This document shows, piece by piece, positions 1 through 6,042 of a stretch of 21,939 bases of DNA. Both the position numbers and the translations under genes were made by a program. The stretch covers positions 1-21,939 of IMG/VR virus record IMGVR_UViG_3300049893_000760. The stretch is one strand, 5' to 3'. Numbering within the stretch: the first letter of the stretch is position 1; every line of letters starts with the position of its first letter. The notes beneath the pieces were generated by a model, which ran no database searches, was not told the origin of the DNA, and saw nothing but the letters and a program-made list of their open reading frames with translations. Source of the DNA: a virus.

Positions 1-428
1 GAGAACTGTTTGCCAGGGATCCTGGCTGGCATGATGAACTTGATTGGGCGCTTGCGAATGAGGTGCAGTTTCATCCTGAACAGGGTGATCTTCTCGCCGT
101 TGCCGACGTTCGTCTCCCATTCAGTGAGGCTGATCTTGTCACACAGCCAGTTGTCTGGACTGAGTCCGTTAGCCTCCATCAGCTTTTCTGGTGACGGCTT
201 GTAGTTGAGGTTATTGGCAACAATCTCTGCGTCTTCGTTGCCGACCGTTACCCTGTTCGTGGTTCCATCGTCACCGGGATTGATTTCGTGGTTGTAGTAC
301 CACCGCATCAGTGTCGATCTGGCGATTCCGTATCGCCGTGACATCTCCCGGACGCTTCCATTGCACTCTTGATACCGTTCCACGAACTCTTCGCGGATAC
401 GGATCCAGCCAGGTGCGGCCACAGGCAT
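1..428 (-). CDS. HTH protein, possible N-terminal part of a phage metallophosphoesterase (partial)
   Basis: Leftward gene cut by the window edge; about 142 codons are visible with no stop. I read it by translating the complement. Residues 11-45 look like a helix-turn-helix: a helix around FVERYQE, then VREMSRRYGIARSTLMRWYY, the pattern of a resolvase or MerR-like recognition unit. After a polar linker comes LSPDNWLCDKISLTEW and, further on, a basic beta-rich segment ending PARIPG. From memory, this arrangement (short HTH, then a 'LxPDxW...xxW' segment) precedes the calcineurin-like phosphatase domain in many actinophage proteins, but the catalytic domain would lie outside the window, so the function is inferred. 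Start: ATG at 428 has GAGGGGG directly against it, while GTG at 422 has the same purine run at about 6 bases, so GTG may be the true start. An in-frame TAA lies just upstream. It is the only convincing gene on the minus strand here. Confidence 0.6.
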   Translation of the reverse strand, partial: MPVAAPGWIRIREEFVERYQECNGSVREMSRRYGIARSTLMRWYYNHEINPGDDGTTNRVTVGNEDAEIVANNLNYKPSPEKLMEANGLSPDNWLCDKISLTEWETNVGNGEKITLFRMKLHLIRKRPIKFIMPARIPGKQF

Positions 429-527
429 CCCCCTCGTGAGCCTTTACTGCGGTCGCCGACGTGTGTGGTATGGTCGGCAACTTCCCCTGCAAAGGGATGG
501 AAGTAATGTTCGACGAAGGGAGAGGTT
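429..527. promoter_or_regulatory. divergent intergenic control region
   Basis: This 99-base gap separates the leftward HTH gene from the rightward late genes, so it must serve both directions. It contains an inverted repeat, GCCGAC at 455-460 and GTCGGC at 473-478, with 12 bases between. Inside it is GTGTGTGGTATGG. TATGGT at 469-474 fits a TANNNT -10 box for rightward transcription. No good -35 box is spaced correctly upstream. The same three blocks (GTGTGT, GGTATGG, GTCGGC) recur before the tail chaperone gene at 19846-19876. Promoter and operator function is inferred from position and repetition. Confidence 0.45.
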
Positions 528-1022
528 GTGCGCCTCAAACAGATCACAATCATCGCAACAGCAATAGTAATGATGGCTATTCCATCAACGGCAAACGCTC
601 ACGAGATCAAGCGTAAGCAGTGCCGACAATATGCTTCTATGCACGCCGTAGTCGTGAAGCCAACGAAGTATTCGCGCGCAATCGTTCGCGCTGCGATACG
701 AAGGTGTTGGCGCAAAGCAAAGATTCACATGCTTCAGCATCCACTGCCGAACCTTCCGGCCCTGCTGGTCGCTATCAGGGCGTGCGAGAGTGGCGGTGGC
801 GTGTTTGGTCGATACAACTACAAGGCCGACAACGCAAGTCCGACGAGTGATGCCAGCGGCGCATACCAGTACCTGGACTCGACATGGGGTGGTCACATGG
901 GTTACAGCCGAGCTATGTACGCACCTCCGCGCATCCAGGATCGAAGGGCGTTGCGTGATATTCGCAACGGAGGGACGTCTCCCTGGGCCGCTTCACAGAG
1001 CTGCTGGTCGAATCTTCTGTAG
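528..1022 (+). CDS. secreted transglycosylase-like lysin
   Basis: 164 residues, GTG start preceded by GGGAGAGG at a good distance. The N-terminus is a textbook Sec signal: MRLK, then a hydrophobic stretch (about 7-19), then the cleavage motif ANA before HE (after residue 24). The C-terminal half carries the lysozyme-like fold seen in resuscitation-promoting factors and soluble lytic transglycosylases: ACESGGG with the probable catalytic Glu at 87, an N-Y-N-like segment, then SGAYQYLDSTW (110-120). These enzymes cut the glycan strand of peptidoglycan. The four cysteines (32, 60, 86, 159) would suit an exported, disulfide-bonded protein. It is followed by a holin-like gene, so a host-lysis role is the best reading; a cell-wall role at entry is the alternative. 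There is no recognisable separate wall-binding domain. Confidence 0.8.
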   Translation: MRLKQITIIATAIVMMAIPSTANAHEIKRKQCRQYASMHAVVVKPTKYSRAIVRAAIRRCWRKAKIHMLQHPLPNLPALLVAIRACESGGGVFGRYNYKADNASPTSDASGAYQYLDSTWGGHMGYSRAMYAPPRIQDRRALRDIRNGGTSPWAASQSCWSNLL

Positions 1023-1055
1023 CCGTACATTACCTCGATACGAATCGGGGGATTC

Positions 1056-1445
1056 ATGGACGCAGATTCCGTCACTCAGCTCTCTACTGCATTCATCGGT
1101 CTTGTCGGTACGATCATCGGAGGTGGCTTCGGGGCCGCCTTTATGAAGTACCGGCTTGGAGCCAAGCGCGTCGAAGAGGTTGAAGCGCCAACGGCTGCCG
1201 CAAAAGCGTTCGAGATAGCGATGAACGTTCAGTCACAGTTGAACGATTCTGTGAATGCGAACGTCAATGCGATGCAGAAGACAATCATCGTTCTCCAGGA
1301 GCAGGTTGCTCACTTGGAGAAGGAGCTTCGTGTCAGGGATGACAAGATTGCAGAGCTGATGAATGAGATCAAGCTGCACGAGAAGGATGCGACGATAGGC
1401 CGCCTTGAGTACGAGGCCGAGCATCGAAGCCCATCGGAAGAGTAG
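1056..1445 (+). CDS. single-helix membrane protein with coiled coil, holin-like
   Basis: 129 residues. One glycine-rich hydrophobic segment (about residues 8-30, LSTAFIGLVGTIIGGGFG) is followed directly by basic residues (KYRLGAKR), as at a membrane exit, and then by a long charged heptad region (about 72-110) likely to form a coiled coil. There is no enzymatic motif. The position directly after the lysin supports a lysis role: a holin, or a regulator or partner of one. One transmembrane segment is few for a holin but known in the group. TCGGGGGATTC before the ATG is the probable ribosome site. A GTACATTAC motif lies in the 33-base gap upstream. The membrane segment is seen; the holin function is inferred from context. 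Confidence 0.55.
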   Translation: MDADSVTQLSTAFIGLVGTIIGGGFGAAFMKYRLGAKRVEEVEAPTAAAKAFEIAMNVQSQLNDSVNANVNAMQKTIIVLQEQVAHLEKELRVRDDKIAELMNEIKLHEKDATIGRLEYEAEHRSPSEE

Positions 1446-1453
1446 CGCCTGCC

Positions 1454-1918
1454 ATGAAGTCGTGGAGAGGACATAGGCACACCACGCAGACGATGGAGAT
1501 TGAGGTTCCGCTCGAATGGGATCTCATCGTCACCGGCAGAAAGACAGAGCTGCGCTCTCCAAAGCCTCTCCTTGATCCAGACGTAGAAGGCCCTTGTATG
1601 GTGATGCTTCACCACAACGGCAAGTATGTCCCGTTCGTTCTCGAAGAGGTGTGGCGAGAAGAGCTTGCAGACGTTACAGAGTCAGATGCCGTTGCGGAGG
1701 GCTTCGACTCACTGGCTTCTTTCAAGAGGCACTGGGTATCAAAGACCGGGGTGGTTCACTTCTCGCCCGTGGAAAGGGTGTGGGGGTATGCCCTTGCTGG
1801 CCCCTGGGATCCAGATGACTTCGCCAGGGATCACATGAAGACAGGATCGGAGAACAGCTCGTTTGCGACTGCCGTGCTCGCCCTGGTGGACTACTTGTAC
1901 CCGACTACAATGAAGTGA
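1454..1918 (+). CDS. ASCH-domain protein
   Basis: 154 residues. The family signature is clear: IEVPLEWDLIVTGRKTELRS at 16-35 (the 'I..GxKxxExR' strand), a central beta segment HNGKYVPFVLEEVW, the helix-forming ELADVTESDAVAEGFDSL and FKRHW, then a final strand VERVWGYAL. ASCH proteins share the PUA-like fold and bind or process RNA; some are amidohydrolases for modified nucleosides and some are ribonucleases. The substrate cannot be told from the sequence. The C-terminal 35 residues are outside the domain. ATG at 1454 has no strong ribosome site; GTG at 1463 and ATG at 1493 (MEIEV, at the domain start) are alternatives. The stop overlaps the next start by four bases. It lies between the lysis pair and the packaging genes. 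Confidence 0.75.
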   Translation: MKSWRGHRHTTQTMEIEVPLEWDLIVTGRKTELRSPKPLLDPDVEGPCMVMLHHNGKYVPFVLEEVWREELADVTESDAVAEGFDSLASFKRHWVSKTGVVHFSPVERVWGYALAGPWDPDDFARDHMKTGSENSSFATAVLALVDYLYPTTMK

Positions 1919-2292
1919 CATTGGACAGGATCGAGTCGTACAACGAGCGTCGCGCACACGAGAAGTCCGTGAAGGACACTCGGAAGAAGGCGATGAACAA
2001 GCTGATGCGCTTGGCGAAGAGCAAGATCAAAGACGAGGGCGTGTGCAGGAACCCAAACTGTACGACCAGGAAGAGGCCACAGTGGCATCACGCTGTTCCT
2101 CGATCCAAGTTCGGGAGCAAGGACGAGCGCGTCCATCACGTCGATAACGCCATCCCCCTGTGTCACGACTGCCACATGACGTGGCACCAAAACGTCATAG
2201 TTCTGCGACGTTCAGATCTCACGGCGTCCGAGGTGTCGTTCATACTGGAGGCTGCCGGTGAGGTGTTCCTCGACCGCCACTACCCGGAGTGA
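1915..2292 (+). CDS. HNH endonuclease next to the terminase genes
   Basis: 125 residues. A basic N-terminal helix region is followed by a zinc-bound HNH fold: CRNPNC (C44, C49), WHHAVPRSKFG (H58, H59), DNAIPLCHDCH (N78, C83, C86) and TWHQ (H91). All expected metal and catalytic positions are present. HNH proteins encoded beside terminase are known in several HK97-like phages to be part of the packaging motor, where they help cut the genome ends, so this one is a candidate packaging nuclease rather than a homing enzyme. It starts on a GTG that overlaps the previous stop (GTGA), which ties its translation to the ASCH gene. Its base composition matches its neighbours, unlike the second HNH gene at 3168. 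Confidence 0.8.
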   Translation: MTLDRIESYNERRAHEKSVKDTRKKAMNKLMRLAKSKIKDEGVCRNPNCTTRKRPQWHHAVPRSKFGSKDERVHHVDNAIPLCHDCHMTWHQNVIVLRRSDLTASEVSFILEAAGEVFLDRHYPE

Positions 2293-2295
2293 TGG

Positions 2296-3171
2296 ATGCC
2301 CCCGAAGAAACGCGACAACTACGAGATCGACCCAGACACTGGATTGCCTCGGCGCATCATGGCCGACGAGCGCAAGAAGCGTGAAGAGGCAGAGGATCGT
2401 GAGCGCAAGCTGGCAGAGGCAGCAGCGAAACGCCGACAGAAGCGCGTTGGTGGAGACACGAAGAAGCCATCGCGCGCAAAGAAGCCAAAGACGTCAATCG
2501 TCAATGATGAGGAGACAGGACAGAATGTCTCCGTGTATCACGAGAGACTGCCTCATGGTGGGACGATCACGCTCCAGAATCCAGAGGAAGTTGCCTATTT
2601 CCGTGGCTTGAAGAAGGAGTACGAGGCCGAGTACGCAAGCCTCCTCCTGAAGCCCAACGACAGAAACAGGCTGTCGCAGCTCATCAACTTCGAGTTGATC
2701 GCACATCGGTACACGCAGCGGATGATGGGAACCGTCAATGTGTATGACGGGAACGGGAACATCACCGGCATCGAGAAGGTTGATCCGGTAGAGATGAACC
2801 TCATCACGCAGAATCTGCCAAAGGTTCAGGACGAGATCCGAAAACTGGAAGGCGCGCTGAAGATCGACAAGCGCACCAGGGAGGGGTCTGGCGAGGGCGA
2901 CATCCGCAACTACATGGAGACTCTCAAGAAGGCTGCGATCAACTACAAGGTTCACCTCTCAAAGAGGTATGAGGCATACGACGAGTTCGTGAATGAGACT
3001 CGCTGGCGTCTCCGTGTCATCAGGGATGCCGACAATGAGGATCGTGCGTATCACGGACTCGACACTCCAGAGAAGTTCTTTGATTGGATGAATGAACAGC
3101 TCCGCGAGCTGGAGGAGATCGACAAGGAGTTCGCGGTGAACAAGCAGGCTCTGTGGTTGGGCAAGGTATGA
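2296..3171 (+). CDS. probable terminase small subunit
   Basis: 291 residues, highly charged. Residues 20-65 are a Lys/Arg/Glu-rich helical, likely disordered region. A conserved-looking core follows: TITLQNPEEVAYFRGLKKEY (90-109), a helical segment with LSQLINFELIAHRY, and LPKVQDEIRKLEGALKIDKR (174-193), then RNYMETLKKAAINYKVH. From memory, this 'NPEE..YF' plus 'QxEIRxLExxLxxDKxxR' pattern occurs in small terminase-type proteins of actinophages. The location two genes upstream of the large terminase agrees. The small subunit recognises phage DNA and loads the ATPase. A start at 2296 is supported by GGAG about six bases upstream. The family assignment is from pattern memory, so moderate. Confidence 0.55.
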   Translation: MPPKKRDNYEIDPDTGLPRRIMADERKKREEAEDRERKLAEAAAKRRQKRVGGDTKKPSRAKKPKTSIVNDEETGQNVSVYHERLPHGGTITLQNPEEVAYFRGLKKEYEAEYASLLLKPNDRNRLSQLINFELIAHRYTQRMMGTVNVYDGNGNITGIEKVDPVEMNLITQNLPKVQDEIRKLEGALKIDKRTREGSGEGDIRNYMETLKKAAINYKVHLSKRYEAYDEFVNETRWRLRVIRDADNEDRAYHGLDTPEKFFDWMNEQLRELEEIDKEFAVNKQALWLGKV

Positions 3172-3614
3172 CGACAGACGACATCATTCACTTTGTATCA
3201 AAGAGGTTCTGGTCGCATGTCAATATCGGAGACAGTGATTCTTGTTGGCCGTGGACTGGGAGTACGAATCCGACAGGATATGGCCTTGCAATCATTCCAT
3301 GCACTGGATCAAAAAGAATGGCTGCTCACCGCCTTGCATACATATATGCGAATGGAGGTGTGAGCGACAGTCTTGTTATTGACCACTTGTGCAGAAACAG
3401 GATCTGCTGTAATCCATCTCACTTGGAGGCGGTCACAACCAGGGAGAATATATTGCGAGGATCGGCACCTCCGGCAGCACATGCACGAAAGACTCATTGC
3501 ATTAGGGGCCACGAGTTTACTGACGAAAACACCATTAGAAACGGAAAAGGAAGAAAGTGCAGGCTATGCCACAACGATCTTCATCGTCGCAGGTATAGGG
3601 AAAAAAAGGTGTGA
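3168..3614 (+). CDS. HNH homing-type endonuclease
   Basis: 148 residues from ATG 3168, which overlaps the TGA of the previous gene (ATGA). An in-frame GTG at 3153 exists, but the overlapping ATG is the more natural start. The N-terminal half has the common phage module CWPWTGSTNPTGYG (26-39) and AHRLAYIYANGG. The HNH core is IDHLCRNRICCNPSHLEAV (71-89), with D72-H73, C75, C80/C81, N82 and H85. A C-terminal zinc ribbon uses C111, H115, C131 and C134. This is the class of free-standing nuclease that mobilises between phage genomes. It is visibly more AT-rich than its neighbours (24 of 60 G/C at 3181-3240 and 26 of 60 at 3481-3540, against 34 of 60 at 4801-4860), which fits recent arrival between the two terminase genes. 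Confidence 0.85.
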   Translation: MTTDDIIHFVSKRFWSHVNIGDSDSCWPWTGSTNPTGYGLAIIPCTGSKRMAAHRLAYIYANGGVSDSLVIDHLCRNRICCNPSHLEAVTTRENILRGSAPPAAHARKTHCIRGHEFTDENTIRNGKGRKCRLCHNDLHRRRYREKKV

Positions 3615-3615
3615 T

Positions 3616-3831
3616 ATGAGTACATGCAGGTGTGGCAATGGAGATAGGACTGTCTCCGTGAAGTTTGAGAAGTTCGCTCCGGTGAGCGTGTGCCCGGATT
3701 GCGCGGCCGAGTGGGAGCGCATGAAAATGTACTTCTGGAATCAGTTCGTTGATCCGCCGAAGTACCGAAAGCCTCGCGGCCTGAACTCTGCCGCAATGGC
3801 AAGGATGGGCCTGCTTGACAAGCGAGACTGA
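3616..3831 (+). CDS. small zinc-ribbon protein
   Basis: 71 residues. The frame stays open upstream to 3373, but that stretch overlaps the HNH gene, and the ATG at 3616, one base after its stop, is the sensible start. MSTCRCGNGD and SVCPDCAAEW give a four-cysteine zinc site (C4, C6, C26, C29) around a short beta hairpin. The rest is a basic, aromatic tail (MKMYFWNQF, then PPKYRKPRG). The function is unknown. Small zinc ribbons next to terminases may assist DNA handling, but nothing in this sequence shows it. The 3' end overlaps the large terminase by 17 bases, so the two are probably translated together. Confidence 0.6.
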   Translation: MSTCRCGNGDRTVSVKFEKFAPVSVCPDCAAEWERMKMYFWNQFVDPPKYRKPRGLNSAAMARMGLLDKRD

Positions 3832-5548
3832 CATCGACTGGTCAGAGTACGACTCTGACATTCACGTTGGGCCTGACGGCTTCGAGGGAAGCTCGGTGAC
3901 GTTCGGAGACATGACGTTCGACGACACCGATCTGTTCCTGATTTCTATCCTGAAGGACACTGTTCTCGCACCAGAGTTCTGCTGGTCGAACCCGAACAAC
4001 GTTGAGTACGGCGGCACATATCGTGTGCGCGACTACCAGGTGAAGTTCAACCGGGTGTCAGACCACTATGCCGGATTCTCGTGTGCCCGCTCAGTTGGTA
4101 AGACGGAGCGCGAGATGATCTTCGCGTTCACTCATGCCTTCAGGCGATCAGGTGAGAACCTTCTCATCACAGCTCCAGAACTTCTGCACCTCCATCCACT
4201 GACGAAAGCAATCGAGGATCGCATTGAGCGGTGCAGGCTGACCAGGGAATGCCTTCGTAAAGACAAGCCTGGCATGACTGGTTTCAGCCACAACCCGTTT
4301 GGAGTCGAATACTCGGATGGAACGAAGATTGTGGGCCGCATTCCGAACCGTGATGGTCGCGGCGTGAAGGGTCAGCACCAGAGGGATCTCATCATCGAAG
4401 AGGCTCAGGACTATCCTGATGCTGGCTGGACTGAGGTTCACGAGACGGTGATGAAGGAGGGTGACTTCCGATACCACTTCTACGGAGTGCATCGAGGTGC
4501 TCGCGGTGGTGGATTCGCAAAGAGAGTTCAGGGCGGAATGTTCAACATCCACACCCTGACTGCAATCCAGCGTCCAGGCTGGGGGCCGGAGGAGAAGCGT
4601 GCTGCCATCGACACATACGGTGGCGTGAACTCACCTGACTATCGCCGAAACATCCTGGGAGAGCCAGGGGCGGCGTCGTCGCCAATCTTCGTTGTTGCCC
4701 GCCTGATGGCTTGCGTGGATCAGAATCCTGATAGTGAGTACAACACCAAGACCTATGTTCAGCAGCACTTCCGATGGGAAGACTTCGCGCAATCCGGTCT
4801 TGAGCTTGCACACGCCCTTGACCTTCCGTCTGTTCTTGCCACGAAGAAGATCCTGGTGGGAATGGACTTGGGCTTGACCAACTCGCCTACTGTGTGTTCG
4901 ATCTTTGCTGAGATCAAGCATCGTGGTAAAGGAGAGTCTGCTGCCAGGCCGCGCCTTGCTCTGATCCGAAGATTCACTCTTCAGCACTTCAAGTCGAAGG
5001 ACATCAGGCACTTGGCTTACCTGATCTGGAGGTGGAGGAAGGACATCGCTGGTACGGGAATGGATACCACCGGCCTTGGCTTCCCGATCTTCCAGGAGAT
5101 CGAAGACGACGAGTCGTACCCGGACGAGTTCAAGCGTTCTGTTCATGGGTGGAAGTTCAACGAGAAGATCGAGATCACGTCTGACGACAACCGTGGTCAC
5201 GAAGAGGTTCAGGAGGGGATGCCCTTCTACTTCAAGTCTCAGGATGAGCAGAAGACAACCTCAATGACGGTGATCGAGGCAACCACCAACTACCTCCGCG
5301 AGTGGGTGGACTCCAACTACCTCCTCCTCCCTATGGACAACGAGGTGGTGGAAGACCTTCTTGCCGAGAACATCCAGCGCGTTCAGGATGTCAGTAGGCT
5401 GACTGGGTCGAAGAAGCCGAACAGGTTCCACATTCTGGACAGCTTCAGGATGGCGTCGCTGATTGAGCGGCTTTCAGAGTCGGAGCATGTGGCTGAGATG
5501 ATGAGCGGCCCTGTTCTGGACAGGGTCATTGATCCGGGGATGATGTGA
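3815..5548 (+). CDS. terL: terminase large subunit
   Basis: 577 residues: the motor ATPase and nuclease that pumps DNA into the prohead and cuts it. The Walker A motif is CARSVGKT (90-97), and the Walker B is DLIIEEAQD (191-199) with the acidic pair after four hydrophobic positions. The C-terminal RNase H-like nuclease domain shows its acidic residues in order: VGMDLGLTN (D351), GTGMDTTGLGFP (D417) and HILDSFRMASL (D542). The domain order and length are standard for the family. The start is TTG at 3815, inside the end of the zinc-ribbon gene; the first likely later start, at 3911, would shorten the N-terminus by about 32 residues and cannot be excluded. The last codons run into the next gene. 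Confidence 0.95.
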   Translation: MTSETDIDWSEYDSDIHVGPDGFEGSSVTFGDMTFDDTDLFLISILKDTVLAPEFCWSNPNNVEYGGTYRVRDYQVKFNRVSDHYAGFSCARSVGKTEREMIFAFTHAFRRSGENLLITAPELLHLHPLTKAIEDRIERCRLTRECLRKDKPGMTGFSHNPFGVEYSDGTKIVGRIPNRDGRGVKGQHQRDLIIEEAQDYPDAGWTEVHETVMKEGDFRYHFYGVHRGARGGGFAKRVQGGMFNIHTLTAIQRPGWGPEEKRAAIDTYGGVNSPDYRRNILGEPGAASSPIFVVARLMACVDQNPDSEYNTKTYVQQHFRWEDFAQSGLELAHALDLPSVLATKKILVGMDLGLTNSPTVCSIFAEIKHRGKGESAARPRLALIRRFTLQHFKSKDIRHLAYLIWRWRKDIAGTGMDTTGLGFPIFQEIEDDESYPDEFKRSVHGWKFNEKIEITSDDNRGHEEVQEGMPFYFKSQDEQKTTSMTVIEATTNYLREWVDSNYLLLPMDNEVVEDLLAENIQRVQDVSRLTGSKKPNRFHILDSFRMASLIERLSESEHVAEMMSGPVLDRVIDPGMM

Positions 5549-6000
5549 TGGATCAGTCTCAGATCGACAGGATCGAGAATCAAATCTCACAGTTCTATGA
5601 GGTTGTGCAGTCGGCGCTCTCACAACGTCTGAGGATGTGGGGCGAGTACAGTTCGGCCAGGATGAGGGCAGAGGGACTCGCCGATCAGATGGTCGAGGTT
5701 GCAAACGTGGCAACAGACCTGGAGGAGAAGCTCTCGATGATGCTCATCATTCAGCAGCACATCGACATGCTCTGGGACGACGCGGTTGCCACCTACCTCG
5801 ACAAGAGTCCGTTCGCATCTTCTGACAGGTACAAGTCATTCAGGGAGACAGAGTACGCTGTGGTGGCAGAGAACGGTGAGCTTCACTCCCTGAAGAAGAG
5901 GCTTGACGCATGTGTGGAGACTGGAAAGCGTGGTGTTGCCAGGCTTGAATCGCTCCATGCAGTGGCATCTCGTGCGGCTGGTATTGCGTACTCTCAATGA
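5548..6000 (+). CDS. helical protein of unknown function between terminase and portal
   Basis: 150 residues from ATG 5548, which shares its A with the terminase stop (TGATG); a GTG three bases earlier would add one Met-encoding codon. CCGGGGATG upstream gives a purine-rich ribosome site. The sequence is almost wholly amphipathic helix: IDRIENQISQFYEVVQSALS, then LADQMVEVANVATDLEEKLS, and later LHSLKKRLDACVETGKRGVA. There is no catalytic, membrane or zinc motif. I do not recognise a family. Its position, tightly coupled to the large terminase and just before the portal, suggests a packaging or head-assembly accessory role, which is inference only. Confidence 0.6.
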   Translation: MDQSQIDRIENQISQFYEVVQSALSQRLRMWGEYSSARMRAEGLADQMVEVANVATDLEEKLSMMLIIQQHIDMLWDDAVATYLDKSPFASSDRYKSFRETEYAVVAENGELHSLKKRLDACVETGKRGVARLESLHAVASRAAGIAYSQ

Positions 6001-6042
6001 TTCCCGAACATTACCCCATGAACTCTTTCTGATCGAGGATCA

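Noticed and set aside
10-204. 64-residue plus-strand frame at the left edge
   Set aside because: The opposite strand encodes a coherent protein with an HTH and a continuous frame over the whole region; this plus frame is its shadow.
3373-3615. Long 5' extension of the zinc-ribbon frame
   Set aside because: It lies wholly inside the second HNH gene, in another frame, and includes no pattern; ATG 3616 is immediately after the HNH stop.
4631-5200. 189-residue minus-strand frame inside the large terminase
   Set aside because: The terminase has all of its motifs in the plus frame over this stretch; shadow.
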